Part shown: in pieces, positions 7,809 to 16,753 of the stretch
How positions within the stretch are numbered: the first letter of the stretch is position 1
Layout of the letters: each line of letters starts with the position of its first letter
Assembly: GCF_001613325.1 (NCBI RefSeq)
Contig: NZ_BDCD01000022.1
Span: forward strand, 1 to 64,000
Direction: 5' to 3'
Source: Nocardia yamanashiensis NBRC 100130
GTDB lineage: Bacteria > Actinomycetota > Actinomycetes > Mycobacteriales > Mycobacteriaceae
DNA length: 64,000 nt
The notes under the pieces: generated by a model
Seen by the model: only the letters and a program-made list of their open reading frames with translations
Told to the model about the DNA's origin: nothing
Database searches by the model: none
Program-made: the position numbers and the translations under genes

Positions 7809-9284
7809 ATGACGACTGCCGGTAAGACCAAGCCGACCACCACCAATACCGGTATCCCGGTCTCCAGCGATGACGAGTCGCTGACCGCGGGCGCACAGGG
7901 GCCCATCCTGCTGCACGACCACTACCTGATCGAGAAGCTGGCCCAGTTCAACCGCGAGCGCGTACCGGAGCGCATCGTGCACGCCAAGGGGGCCGGCGCT
8001 TTCGGCGAGCTCGTGGTCACCGGTGACGTCAGCGCCTACACCAAGGCGAAGCTGTTCCAGCCGGGTGCGCGCACCGAGTCGCTGGTGCGTTTCTCCACGG
8101 TCGCCGGTGAGCAGGGCAGCCCCGACACCTGGCGTGATCCGCGCGGTTTCGCGGTGAAGTTCTACACCACCGAGGGCAACTACGACATCGTCGGCAACAA
8201 CACCCCGGTCTTCTTCATCAAGGACCCGATCAAGTTCCCCGACTTCATCCGGTCCCAGAAGCGCCTGCCCGGCAACGGACTTCGCGATCACAATATGCAG
8301 TGGGACTTCTGGACCCTGCGCCCGGAGACCGCGCACCAGGTGACCTGGCTGATGGGCGACCGCGGCATCCCGAAGACCTACCGTCATATGGACGGCTTCG
8401 GCTCGCACACCTACCAGTGGGTCAATGCCGCCGGTGAGCGCTTCTGGGTGAAGTACCACTTCAAGACCGATCAGGGCATCGAGTTCCTGACCCAGGCCGA
8501 GGCCGACGAGATCGCGGGCAAGGACGCCGACTACCACCGGCGCGACCTGTTCGAGGCCATCGAGCGCGGCGACTTCCCGAGCTGGACCCTCAAGGTGCAG
8601 GTCATGCCGGTCGCCGAGGCGGAGGGCTATCGCTTCAACCCGTTCGACCTGACCAAGGTCTGGTCGCAGCAGGACTACCCGCTCATCGAGGTCGGCCGCT
8701 GGACGCTGAACCGCAACCCGGGCAACTTCCACGTCGAGATCGAGCAGGCCGCCTTCGAACCGTCGAATCTGGTTCCGGGCATCGGCTTCTCGCCCGACAA
8801 GATGCTGCTGGGCCGCGTCTTCGCCTACGCCGACGCGCACCGCTACCGCATCGGCACCAACTACGCGCAGCTGCCGCCGAACCGCGCCAAGGCCGCCGAG
8901 GTGAACTCCTACTCCAAGGAGGGCCCGATGCGCTACGACTACAACCCGGCGGATGTGCCGGTCTACGCACCGAATTCGTTCGGCGGCCCGCACGCCGATC
9001 CGGAGCGCGCCGGTGACGAGGGCAAGTGGGAGTTCGATCCCACCATCGTCCGCGCGGGCTACATCCAGCACGCCGAGGACGGCGACTTCACCCAGGCGGG
9101 CACCCTGGTGCGCGAGGTCCTCGACGACGGCGAGCGAGATCGCCTGGTGGGCAATGTGGTCGGGCATGTGCTCGGCGGCGTCCGCGAGCCGGTGCTGAGC
9201 CGCGTCTTCGAGTACTGGAAGAGCGTCGACACCGAACTCGGCAAGCGCATCGAAGAGGGTGTTCGCGCCGGGCTTTCCGCCTGA
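7809..9284 (+). CDS. katA: Monofunctional haem catalase
   Basis: The 491-residue small-subunit catalase converts hydrogen peroxide to water and oxygen in the cytosol. It has the catalytic His58 (ERIVHAKGAGAFG), Asn131 (VGNNTPVFF) and the haem-ligand Tyr340 (RVFAYADAHRYRIG). Length fits clade 3 enzymes without the large-subunit C-terminal domain. AAGGAGG stands just before the ATG. Co-transcription with the upstream Fur regulator indicates peroxide induction. Mycobacteria usually pair FurA with KatG instead; here the partner is a true catalase, as in Streptomyces. Confidence 0.96.
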   Translation: MTTAGKTKPTTTNTGIPVSSDDESLTAGAQGPILLHDHYLIEKLAQFNRERVPERIVHAKGAGAFGELVVTGDVSAYTKAKLFQPGARTESLVRFSTVAGEQGSPDTWRDPRGFAVKFYTTEGNYDIVGNNTPVFFIKDPIKFPDFIRSQKRLPGNGLRDHNMQWDFWTLRPETAHQVTWLMGDRGIPKTYRHMDGFGSHTYQWVNAAGERFWVKYHFKTDQGIEFLTQAEADEIAGKDADYHRRDLFEAIERGDFPSWTLKVQVMPVAEAEGYRFNPFDLTKVWSQQDYPLIEVGRWTLNRNPGNFHVEIEQAAFEPSNLVPGIGFSPDKMLLGRVFAYADAHRYRIGTNYAQLPPNRAKAAEVNSYSKEGPMRYDYNPADVPVYAPNSFGGPHADPERAGDEGKWEFDPTIVRAGYIQHAEDGDFTQAGTLVREVLDDGERDRLVGNVVGHVLGGVREPVLSRVFEYWKSVDTELGKRIEEGVRAGLSA

Positions 9285-9304
9285 GCCTCGGAGCGAAACC
9301 GGAT

Positions 9305-9332
9305 GGCCCCCACCACTTTCGTGGTGGGGGCC
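9305..9332. terminator. Bidirectional terminator, catalase / TetR
   Basis: A perfect 12-base stem (GGCCCCCACCAC and complement) with a four-base loop lies between the converging catalase and TetR genes. Confidence 0.8.
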
Positions 9333-9336
9333 GTCT

Positions 9337-9909
9337 TCATTCCCGGAGCAGCGCGTCGGTCAGCCGCTCGGCGGCCGGCTGATCGAGCGGTTCGTTGCCG
9401 ATCAGGAAGCGGTACCAGAACAGGCCGTAGAACTGGTCGATGATCAGCGCGAGGTCCGCGCCGGCGCTCAGTTCGCCGCGCTCCTGCCCGCGGATCAGCA
9501 AGGCGCGCACCGCCGCCCGCCGTTGCGCGGTGAACGTCTTCACCAATTCCGCCAATTGGGGATCCGAGGCCGCTTCCCGGACCAGCGTGCGCAGGGTCGA
9601 CGCGGTCGTTTCGTGCTGTGCCCCGGCGAAAGTCGAGCCGATGATGCTCAGCAGGTCACCGCGCAGCGACCCGGTATCGGGAGTCGGCACCTCCTCGGTC
9701 GCCAGCTCGGTCAGCGCGTCGAGCAGTACCGCGCCTTTGGACGGCCACCATCGGTAGACCGTCTGCTTGCCGACCCCCGCGGTCTTCGCGATGGTGTCGA
9801 TGGTGATCGGCGCACCCCCGGATTCGGCGAGCAATCGCCGCGCCGCATCCAGAATCGCCTGGTGCGCTTCCTCATTGCGCTTGCGCCCGGTGTGCGCCCG
9901 CTCTCCCAT
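9337..9909 (-). CDS. TetR/AcrR-family repressor
   Basis: The 190-residue protein has an N-terminal HTH (ITIDTIAKTAGVGKQTVYRWWPSKGAV) and a C-terminal ligand domain typical of the group ending ...FYGLFWYRFLIGNEPL. It is transcribed divergently from an SDR gene. Two direct copies of a 19-base palindrome in the shared upstream region are its probable operators. Ligand unknown. Confidence 0.92.
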   Translation of the reverse strand: MGERAHTGRKRNEEAHQAILDAARRLLAESGGAPITIDTIAKTAGVGKQTVYRWWPSKGAVLLDALTELATEEVPTPDTGSLRGDLLSIIGSTFAGAQHETTASTLRTLVREAASDPQLAELVKTFTAQRRAAVRALLIRGQERGELSAGADLALIIDQFYGLFWYRFLIGNEPLDQPAAERLTDALLRE

Positions 9910-9944
9910 GCCTGCCCTTCCCTGTGACTCAACTCACCGCTTTG

Positions 9945-9993
9945 TCGAGACTAAAAGTCTCGATAACTCTGTTGTCGAGACTGACGGTCTCGT
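9945..9993. promoter_or_regulatory. Tandem TetR operators in the TetR/SDR promoter region
   Basis: TCGAGACT-AAA-AGTCTCGA (9945-9963) is a perfect palindrome. A second, near-perfect copy (TCGAGACT-GAC-GGTCTCGT, 9975-9993) lies exactly 30 bases on, so both would be on the same DNA face. An AT-rich TAATAATA at 9993-10000 is a likely -10 element for the rightward SDR gene. Confidence 0.8.
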
Positions 9994-10031
9994 AATAATA
10001 GACGGGACATCGCAGAGGAAGGCAGTTCGCA

Positions 10032-10757
10032 ATGACCACAGCACAGCGCGTCGTAGTCATGGGTGGCAGCTCCGGCATCGGCGAGGCGACCGCCGCCGCC
10101 TTCGCCGCCGAGGGCGCGGAGGTCATCATCACCGGGCGTTCCCAGGACAAGCTGGACGCCGCCCGCGCCCGCATCGAAGGCAAGGTCACCGCCCACCGCG
10201 TGGACGCCGCCGACCCGGCCGCCGTCACCGAATTCTTCACCGAGACAGGACAGTTCGATCACCTGGTGATCTCGGTCAGCGGTTCGTCCGGCGCGGGCGG
10301 TTTCGCCGATCTGGACCTGGACGAGCTCGTCGCCGGGTTCGACGGCAAGTTCTGGCCGCAGGTCCGAATTCTCAAAGCCGCACTCCCGCACCTGAATCCG
10401 CGGGGCTCGGTCACCCTGGTGACCGCCGCGTCCGCCCGCGCCGCCTTCGTCGGCAGCGCCGGTCTGGCCGCCATCAACGGCGCCCTGGAGGCCATGGTCC
10501 CGCCGCTGGCCGTAGAACTCGCCCCGCTGCGCGTCAACGCCGTCTCGCCCGGCCTGGTCGACACCCCGTGGTGGGACCGGGTGCCCGAGGCGCAGCGCCG
10601 CGAGCTCTTCGACGGCATCTCCGCCGCCACCCCCGCCGGCCGCCCGGGCCATCCGGACGAAATCGCCCGCGCCATCCACATGCTGGCCCACAACCCCTTC
10701 ATCACCGGCCACGTGCTGGAGGTCACCGGCGGCGCGACCCTGGCCACCGGCCGCTGA
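10032..10757 (+). CDS. Atypical short-chain dehydrogenase/reductase-like protein
   Basis: The 241-residue Rossmann protein has the nucleotide-binding motif GGSSGIG (residues 11-17) and the C-terminal LEVTGGATL ending. The catalytic YxxxK of classical SDRs appears to be replaced. The matching segment reads LAAINGAL, so Tyr aligns with Leu and Lys with Asn. It may therefore act by another mechanism, bind nucleotide as a sensor, or be inactive. It is controlled by the divergent TetR gene at 9909 through two palindromic operators, and it precedes an LtrA-family gene by 22 bases. Confidence 0.82.
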   Translation: MTTAQRVVVMGGSSGIGEATAAAFAAEGAEVIITGRSQDKLDAARARIEGKVTAHRVDAADPAAVTEFFTETGQFDHLVISVSGSSGAGGFADLDLDELVAGFDGKFWPQVRILKAALPHLNPRGSVTLVTAASARAAFVGSAGLAAINGALEAMVPPLAVELAPLRVNAVSPGLVDTPWWDRVPEAQRRELFDGISAATPAGRPGHPDEIARAIHMLAHNPFITGHVLEVTGGATLATGR

Positions 10758-10779
10758 AAACCGTTCCCTCAGTAGGTTG

Positions 10780-11949
10780 ATGGGCATGCTCGATCCGCTC
10801 ACCGCCGCGTCCGCCGAATCCGCGCCGCCGCGCCGCGCCACCTGGTTCGAACTCTTCGGCGATCTGGTCTTCGTCGCGGCGGTGGGGCAGATCATGCACC
10901 GGGTCGGCGCACACCCGGACGCCGGTGCGGTGGCCGCGGCCGCGGGTCTGTTCGTCCCGCTGTGGTGGGCGTGGGTGCTGTACGCGGTGCACGCCAATCG
11001 CGCGGACCGCGACAACACCGCGCACCGCCTGCTCACCACCGCCGGATTGACCGGTGTGGTCGGCATGGCGGTGTTCGCGGGCACGGTCGGGCACGACACC
11101 GCCATGGACGCCGGATTCGTCCTGTCCTACCTGGTCGCGCGGGCCGGCGTGGCCGCGCTGTACGGCTGGGACACCCGGCGAAAACCCGTGCTGCGCCCGG
11201 TGTTCGGCGTCTTCGCCTCGGTCTCCGCCCTGACCGCCGTCGGCTGGCTCGGCGGCCTGCTGCTGGACGCGCCGTGGCGCTACGTCGTGTGGAGCATCGC
11301 CATGGTCGTGGAACTGGTGCTGCCGCTGCTCGCCGGACCCCGCCTGGCCCGGGTCGAGCAGGAACCGGAGCATCTGCGCGAACGCTTCGGGCTCTTCACG
11401 ATCATCGTGCTCGGCGAGGCGGTGCTCGGCTTCACCAACGGCCTGGTGGAGGCGCGCACCGCGGGCTGGGCGGTGGTGACGGGCGCGGCGGCGTTCGCGC
11501 TCACCGCCGGCCTGTGGTGGTCGTACTTCAATGCCAGCAGTACCCGCGCGGGCGCGCACACCCAGCTGGCCCGCGGCGGGCGACTGCTGAACATCTACGT
11601 ATTCGGCCATCTGCCGGTGCAATTGGGCCTGGCGCTGACCGGTGCGTCCATGAGCATCGCGGTGGTGGGCGGCGGCAGCCATCTGAACGCCACTTCGGCC
11701 GCGTGCATCATCGGCGGCGTCGCCCTCTACCTGCTGGCGGTCGCCGCCGTGCGCGCGGCCTTCACCGGCCTGCGCGAGCGTGTGGTGCTCATCCGATTCG
11801 CCACCGCCGCACTGGTATTGGCCCTGCTGCCGGTCGCGGTGCACGTCCCGGTCGCGGCGCTGCTGACCGCACTGGCCGCCCTGATGGCGGTGTCGGCCGT
11901 GGCCGAGACCTCGGCGCACCGCCGCCGAATGCGCAGCGCGGCAAAGTGA
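10780..11949 (+). CDS. Low-temperature-requirement A (LtrA) family membrane protein
   Basis: The protein is about 389 residues with many hydrophobic helices. The family N-terminal signature is ATWFELFGDLVFVAAVGQIMH and the central motif is RFGLFTIIVLGEAVLG. LtrA proteins are multi-spanning membrane proteins of unclear function, first named for growth of Listeria at low temperature. Start candidates TTG 10777, ATG 10780 and ATG 10786 are close together; ATG 10780 is chosen. It probably shares the transcript of the upstream SDR-like gene. Confidence 0.88.
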   Translation: MGMLDPLTAASAESAPPRRATWFELFGDLVFVAAVGQIMHRVGAHPDAGAVAAAAGLFVPLWWAWVLYAVHANRADRDNTAHRLLTTAGLTGVVGMAVFAGTVGHDTAMDAGFVLSYLVARAGVAALYGWDTRRKPVLRPVFGVFASVSALTAVGWLGGLLLDAPWRYVVWSIAMVVELVLPLLAGPRLARVEQEPEHLRERFGLFTIIVLGEAVLGFTNGLVEARTAGWAVVTGAAAFALTAGLWWSYFNASSTRAGAHTQLARGGRLLNIYVFGHLPVQLGLALTGASMSIAVVGGGSHLNATSAACIIGGVALYLLAVAAVRAAFTGLRERVVLIRFATAALVLALLPVAVHVPVAALLTALAALMAVSAVAETSAHRRRMRSAAK

Positions 11950-11968
11950 TCCGGCCGGCGGTGCCCGC

Positions 11969-12697
11969 TCAGGGCCGCTGGGCGTCGAGACCGTCCAGGA
12001 TGAGCCCGATCTCGTGGTCGAAGACATCGTCGCGGGCCTTGGCCGAGTCGATGCCGAGGTGCGCCAGATAGCGCTTGTGCAGGCGCGGATACGGTTTGGA
12101 CATCTCCACGGACGTGGCCATGATCTGTTCCATCCACTGCTGCTCGGTGAGTCCGCTGCGGGCCACGGTGGTGAGCATGGCGGCTTCGGTGGTGCCGGAG
12201 CCGATGAGATAGGCGAAGATCGCGTTCGAGGCGCGATCAGTGGCGTCTTCGCTGAAGCCGGCCGTCTCCAGCACCCCGAGCATGGCCTCGGACATGCGCA
12301 TGACGTTCGGGCCGAGGTAGATGAGCCCGGCGGTGCTCAGCACGACCGAGATCCACGGATGGGCCAGCATGGTGGCGCGAACGCTGCTCGCGATGCCCTT
12401 GAGGTCCTCGCGCCAGTTGTCGGCGACGTACTCGGTGGGCAGGCGGATCTCCCCGAACACCTGGTCCACCACCAGTTCGAGCAGCTCCTCCTTGTTCGCC
12501 ACATGCGTATAGAGCGAGGTGGCCCCGGCATTGAGACGCGTCCCGAGCCGCCGCATGCTCAGCGCTTCGAATCCCTCGCTGTCGAGTAGCGCGATCGCCT
12601 CGGCGATGATCTGCGCCCGGCTCAGCGTGGGGGAGTCGCGCCGCTGTCGCTGGGGCCGGGCCCATACCGTCGCGAACTCCTCGGCCTTGGCTGCCAT
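11969..12697 (-). CDS. TetR-family repressor (TetR class C-terminal domain)
   Basis: The 242-residue regulator has an HTH (LSRAQIIAEAIALLDSEGFEALSMRRL, then AGATSLYTHVANKEEL) and a TetR_C-type ligand domain (HPWISVVLSTAGLIYLGPNV). The ATG at 12697 is chosen because AAGGAGG lies seven bases upstream; an ATG six bases earlier touches the ribosome site. It is divergent from an MFS exporter and separated by a long perfect palindrome, so it very likely represses that exporter and itself, as TetR does TetA. Confidence 0.92.
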   Translation of the reverse strand: MAAKAEEFATVWARPQRQRRDSPTLSRAQIIAEAIALLDSEGFEALSMRRLGTRLNAGATSLYTHVANKEELLELVVDQVFGEIRLPTEYVADNWREDLKGIASSVRATMLAHPWISVVLSTAGLIYLGPNVMRMSEAMLGVLETAGFSEDATDRASNAIFAYLIGSGTTEAAMLTTVARSGLTEQQWMEQIMATSVEMSKPYPRLHKRYLAHLGIDSAKARDDVFDHEIGLILDGLDAQRP

Positions 12698-12774
12698 GGC
12701 CATTCCTCCTTCGTCTGCATCAGCATAACCGCTGCTAGAACGCTGTTCGATGGCACGTACACCGTTCCCTATTG

Positions 12775-12805
12775 CGAACACTGTACGTAGACCGTACAGT
12801 GTTCG
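12775..12805. promoter_or_regulatory. Operator between TetR and MFS exporter
   Basis: This is a perfect inverted repeat with 13-base arms (CGAACACTGTACG and complement) around TAGAC. A related partial copy (CACAGTGTACGG) follows at 12815-12826. It lies in the divergent promoter region. Confidence 0.82.
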
Positions 12806-12850
12806 ACAACGCCGCACAGTGTACGGCGAAGCTTCCGAAGGGGACTGGGA

Positions 12851-14386
12851 ATGACCGAGAACGATATGGCGCGGGCGACGGATTCGCTTACCGCCGAACG
12901 CAATCCGAAACGCTGGCTGATCCTGGTGGTGCTCTGCCTGAGCTCACTGGTGCTGGTGATCGACAATATGGTGCTGAACGTGGCCATCCCGCAGGTCGCC
13001 ACCGACCTCGGCGCCACCGGCCGCGACATCCAGTGGGTGATCGACTCCTACATCCTGGTGTTCGCCGGCCTGCTGCTCACCTCGGGCAGCCTCTCCGACC
13101 GCTTCGGCCGCCGGCTGGTGATGGTCATCGGCCTCGCGCTCTTCGGCGCGGCGTCACTGCTCGCGGCCTACGCCACCACCCCCGAAACCCTGATCGCCGG
13201 TCGCGTGATCATGGGCATCGGCGGCGCGCTCATCATGCCGAGCACGCTGTCCATCCTGATCACCGTGTTCGACGAGCAGGAGCGCCCGAAGGCGATCGCG
13301 GCTTGGAGCGCGGTGGCCATGATCGGCATGGTCGGCGGCCCGATCGCGGGCGGCCTGCTGCTGAACCACTTCTGGTGGGGTTCGGTGTTCGTGCTGAACG
13401 TGCCGATCGCGATCGTCGCCATCATCGCCGCCCTGGCGCTCATGCCGGAGTCCAAGGGCCCGGCCAAGAAGACCGACCTGCCCGGTATGACGCTGTCCAT
13501 CATCGGCACCACCGCCCTGGTGTGGACCATTATCGAATTCCCCGCCAAGGGCTTCGAGGGCGTGTGGCCTTCGCTGGTGCTGACCGTGATCGCGTTGACC
13601 GCCTTCGTGATTCGCGAACTGAAGACCGAACACCCGATGGTCCCGCTGCAGCTGTTCCGCAATCGCGTCTTCACCGGTTCCAGCTTCTCCCTGGTGCTGG
13701 TCACCTTCGCCAATGCCGGTCTGATGCTGGTGCTCACCCAGTACCTGCAGTTCGTGCTCGGCTACTCGCCCGTCAAGACCGCCCTGGCCTTCACCCCGAT
13801 GGCCTTCGCCGCGCTGCTCGCCCAAGGCGTCGGCGCGAGCCTGGTGCAGAAGCTCGGCGTCCGCCCGATGGTGCTGACCGGTCTGCTGGTGCTGGCCGCC
13901 GGTTCCGCGGTGCTGGCCATCCTGACCACCGATTCCGGCTTCTGGCTTCCCGCCGTGGCCATGGCGCTGGTCGGCGCCGGGGCGGGCCTGGCCATGCCCG
14001 CCGCCATCGGCGCGCTGATGGGTGCGGTGCCGCCGGAGGAGGCCGGCGTCGGCTCGGCGCTGAACGACACCATTCAGCAGACCGGCGGCGCGCTGGGCGT
14101 GGCGGTGCTGGGCGCGATCCTGGCCGGCACCTACCGCGATGCCATGCCGGCCGATGCGTCGGAAGCCGTCAAGGAGAGCATCGGCGGGGCCCTGCTGACC
14201 GGGGACAGCACCTTGATCACTGCGGCCCGCGAAGCCTTCACCGACGCCATGTCCGCCACTTTCATCGCCGGCGGGATCAGCGTCCTGGCCGCTACCGTGC
14301 TCGCCTTCTTCCTGATGAAGGGCGCGAAAGCCGCCACCGGCGAGGGCATTCCGGCCGCGGAGGCGGAAATGGCCGACGCGCACTGA
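12851..14386 (+). CDS. MFS drug exporter, DHA2 (14-TMS, EmrB/QacA) family
   Basis: The 511-residue membrane antiporter is expected to expel drugs or toxic lipophiles with proton exchange. It has about 14 hydrophobic helices. Motif A is SDRFGRR after helix 2, and the N-terminal signature is VLVIDNMVLNVAIPQVATDLG. The antiporter motif C region is MIGMVGGPIAGG. The C-terminal tail is cytosolic. It is controlled by the divergent TetR gene through the palindrome at 12775-12805. Confidence 0.93.
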   Translation: MTENDMARATDSLTAERNPKRWLILVVLCLSSLVLVIDNMVLNVAIPQVATDLGATGRDIQWVIDSYILVFAGLLLTSGSLSDRFGRRLVMVIGLALFGAASLLAAYATTPETLIAGRVIMGIGGALIMPSTLSILITVFDEQERPKAIAAWSAVAMIGMVGGPIAGGLLLNHFWWGSVFVLNVPIAIVAIIAALALMPESKGPAKKTDLPGMTLSIIGTTALVWTIIEFPAKGFEGVWPSLVLTVIALTAFVIRELKTEHPMVPLQLFRNRVFTGSSFSLVLVTFANAGLMLVLTQYLQFVLGYSPVKTALAFTPMAFAALLAQGVGASLVQKLGVRPMVLTGLLVLAAGSAVLAILTTDSGFWLPAVAMALVGAGAGLAMPAAIGALMGAVPPEEAGVGSALNDTIQQTGGALGVAVLGAILAGTYRDAMPADASEAVKESIGGALLTGDSTLITAAREAFTDAMSATFIAGGISVLAATVLAFFLMKGAKAATGEGIPAAEAEMADAH

Positions 14387-14398
14387 GCCCGGAACGAG

Positions 14399-14435
14399 AA
14401 ATGCCGCCCCCGGCCTGCAACCGGGGGCGGCATTT
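14399..14435 (+). terminator. Terminator after the MFS gene
   Basis: A perfect 15-base stem (AAATGCCGCCCCCGG and complement) with a seven-base loop, T-rich at its end, follows the MFS stop codon. Confidence 0.85.
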
Positions 14436-14492
14436 TCGTTGGTGGCCCGGCCGGGCACGCGACGCGGCCGGACCGGAGCAGCGTGGGCGGGG

Positions 14493-15521
14493 CTAGCCCA
14501 GGAGCTGCTCGATTCGGGTGGTACAGAAGCCGGTGATGTTCATCTCCGGCGGCAGCTGGACGCGATTGGCCATGCGCAGCAGGGGAACCGAGAGCAGTAC
14601 GGCGGCGAGGATCTCGTTGTACCGCAGGTTGCGCACCGGCATTCCGGTCCGCCGCTCGTAGTACGCGATGGTCTCCGCCCGCGACGGCGTACCGGGCAAC
14701 GGGTCATGGCCCTCGAATTCGCTGCTGGCCCAGTCCAGGAACAGCATCCACGCCAGATCCGCCTCGTGATCGCCCAGATAGGCGATCTCCCAGTCGAGTA
14801 CGCCGCTGACCCGGAAATCCTTGTCGTACAGGATATTCGACATCCGGGCGTCGCCCCAGCACAGGACGACGTGTTCCGGCTGGTACACGTGCTCCCGCAG
14901 GTAGGCGATGGCCCGCCGGTACGTCTCGGGCTGCTCCCCGCCGGTTGCCCAGCTCAGCGCCGCGTCGAGGTAGTTGACCAGGTGCGCGACCGGGCCGTCG
15001 CCACCGTGCCGGGCCAGGGTGAGGAAATCCAAGCCCAGGCTCCGCCAGTCCAGCGCGTGGATATCGGCGATGGCGTCGATGCACCCCCACCACATGCGCT
15101 GCCGCTGCTGCGGTGTGGCCTCGAAATAATTGCCCGCCGCGTGATACGACGGATAGTCGCTGGGCGCTTCTCCTTCGAGCCGGTTCATCACGAAATACGG
15201 ACTGCCCAAGGCGTTTTCGCCGCGCTCCAGCCACGCCACCACCGGCACCGGGATGGCGGTCTGCGCCAGCCGCTGCATGACCAGCACCTGCCGGAGCAGG
15301 TCGTAATCGGGGAACAGCGACATTTCCGGGGGCCGCCGCATGACCATCGGCAGCCGGCCGTATTCGTCCTCGATCTCGAACAGGTAGGTCTCGGTCGCGA
15401 ATCCCCGGGTGGTGCGCGCGAATTCGCTGATGCGCGCCTTCCCGGAGCCGGGGAGCCGGTGCCGCAGTTCGGGTTCGAGCGCGGCGGGCAGGTGTTCGGC
15501 GGGCAGCCGGGTGCCGTTCAT
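14493..15521 (-). CDS. Phosphotransferase (APH/choline-kinase-like) family protein
   Basis: The 342-residue protein-kinase-fold enzyme resembles aminoglycoside phosphotransferases and the ACAD10/11 kinase domain. The catalytic loop is CWGDARMSN (Asp224, Asn229) and the metal-binding Asp243 lies in GVLDWEIAYLGDHEADLAW. Members near lipid genes often phosphorylate hydroxylated acyl-CoAs or sterol derivatives; the substrate here is unknown. Its ATG directly follows the TGA of the upstream gene with no gap, so the two are one operon. Confidence 0.85.
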   Translation of the reverse strand: MNGTRLPAEHLPAALEPELRHRLPGSGKARISEFARTTRGFATETYLFEIEDEYGRLPMVMRRPPEMSLFPDYDLLRQVLVMQRLAQTAIPVPVVAWLERGENALGSPYFVMNRLEGEAPSDYPSYHAAGNYFEATPQQRQRMWWGCIDAIADIHALDWRSLGLDFLTLARHGGDGPVAHLVNYLDAALSWATGGEQPETYRRAIAYLREHVYQPEHVVLCWGDARMSNILYDKDFRVSGVLDWEIAYLGDHEADLAWMLFLDWASSEFEGHDPLPGTPSRAETIAYYERRTGMPVRNLRYNEILAAVLLSVPLLRMANRVQLPPEMNITGFCTTRIEQLLG

Positions 15522-16637
15522 TCAGTACCCCTGGTAGCCGTACCGGGCATTGCGGCCCAGGAACACCATTTCGACCAGTCCGTACCCGACCTTGCCCGCG
15601 CTTTCGATGCGGCAGAAGGTCTCGCTGAGCATGCTGGCCTGCTTCAGGTCGGCGACATCGGTGAGGTCGACGGTGAAGTGATCCATCCACTGCTCACCGC
15701 GCCACATGCCCGACCCGTACCCGCGATAGGTGTCGTACCCCGCGATGCCCGGCCAGAAATCCGACACCGGCGTGATGGTGAACTCCCGATCGCTCCCGTC
15801 GGCGGCCCGCACGGTGAAACTGCCGCCGCTCACGATGCGGAAGTCGTCGCGGAAGGTCAGGTCGTGCGTGGCGTCGACGACCGGCACCGCCGCCCGGCCG
15901 GAGTCCAGCTTGGGCAGCACGGTGCCCTCGAAGTGCCAGCGCTGCCCGTCCGCGGTCTCGCGCTGCGCGAAATGCACCAGCTCGTCCTCGAATTGGAAGA
16001 TCCCCATGTAGTAGAGGACGCCGTCGGGAATCTCGCTGGGCTGCAGGTGATCTCCCTCGCCGAGGCTGCCGCCGCCACCGCCGTGCCGGGTGCCCCAGGA
16101 GTGATCGCGCCCGAACCACCAGGTCTCCGGATCGATTTCGTACCGCACGCCGTCGGCTTCGACCCAGCCGCTGATCCGGCCGTTCTGGTAGTACCGCCGC
16201 GCGTCCTCGCGTACCCGGCCGCGGGTCCGGAAGAACGCGGGTTCCTGCTCGTAGGCGGGGAATTCGCCTTCGAAGTCGAGCTGCAGCGTGATACCGGACT
16301 CGTTGTCATCGAGGGTGGCGCGCACCTTGCGCAGCGGTTCGACGATCTCGTACTTGTAAGGCCCGACCTGCCAGGAGCCCAATCCGTCATAGCGCCCGCC
16401 GATTTCGCGGGACAGCCGCACCACGTGCGCCGTCTTGCCGCCGATGGTGATCATGGCGTACGCGTCGCTGACATTCCGGTTCGGATACCGCGCCATGCCG
16501 GTCATCACGCTCACCGTGCCCGTGGTGTCGAAGCCGTACAGCACGACGCGCTCGGTCCAGCGCAGATCGCTCTGCTGAACGTGATCGAACGTGGTGGGCA
16601 GCTGATGGCAGAGGAGTTCGTCCTGGGGCGTCAACAT
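15522..16637 (-). CDS. Uncharacterised CrtC/AttH-like protein
   Basis: The protein of about 371 residues is rich in Trp, Tyr, Gly and charged residues, with strand-rich repeats (WWFGRDHSWGTRHGGGGG; YYMGIFQFEDELVHFAQRET). This resembles the lipocalin-like hydroxyneurosporene hydratase/AttH superfamily, which acts on lipids or hydrophobic ligands. No signal peptide is seen. The ATG at 16637 is chosen for its GAGAGG ribosome site; the longer form from 16697 would run over a palindromic operator. It is paired tightly with the downstream kinase-like gene, so the two may act on the same substrate. Confidence 0.7.
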   Translation of the reverse strand: MLTPQDELLCHQLPTTFDHVQQSDLRWTERVVLYGFDTTGTVSVMTGMARYPNRNVSDAYAMITIGGKTAHVVRLSREIGGRYDGLGSWQVGPYKYEIVEPLRKVRATLDDNESGITLQLDFEGEFPAYEQEPAFFRTRGRVREDARRYYQNGRISGWVEADGVRYEIDPETWWFGRDHSWGTRHGGGGGSLGEGDHLQPSEIPDGVLYYMGIFQFEDELVHFAQRETADGQRWHFEGTVLPKLDSGRAAVPVVDATHDLTFRDDFRIVSGGSFTVRAADGSDREFTITPVSDFWPGIAGYDTYRGYGSGMWRGEQWMDHFTVDLTDVADLKQASMLSETFCRIESAGKVGYGLVEMVFLGRNARYGYQGY

Positions 16638-16669
16638 CGACCGGGCCTCTCGGTGGAGCAGTGAATTAG

Positions 16670-16719
16670 AATACGGGCCGTAGCGTATTTCAATCATGGC
16701 GGAGTTGTAACCTGTTTCA
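16670..16719. promoter_or_regulatory. Operators between the CrtC-like gene and TetR: AATACG palindrome and KstR-like box
   Basis: AATACG(8 nt)CGTATT at 16670-16689 is a candidate site for the divergent TetR. TGTAACCTGTTTCA at 16706-16719 fits the KstR consensus TnnAACnnGTTnnA at every fixed base. Confidence 0.6.
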
Positions 16720-16753
16720 GGAAAAAACTTCCGGCGACCCGAAGGAGAGATCC

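Noticed and set aside
7320..9167. 615-codon reverse frame over fur and catalase
   Set aside because: Both forward genes are certain, so this is a shadow frame.
14439..16664. 741-codon open frame on the forward strand
   Set aside because: It is antisense to the kinase-like and CrtC-like genes, which have clear motifs; it is a shadow of biased codon use.
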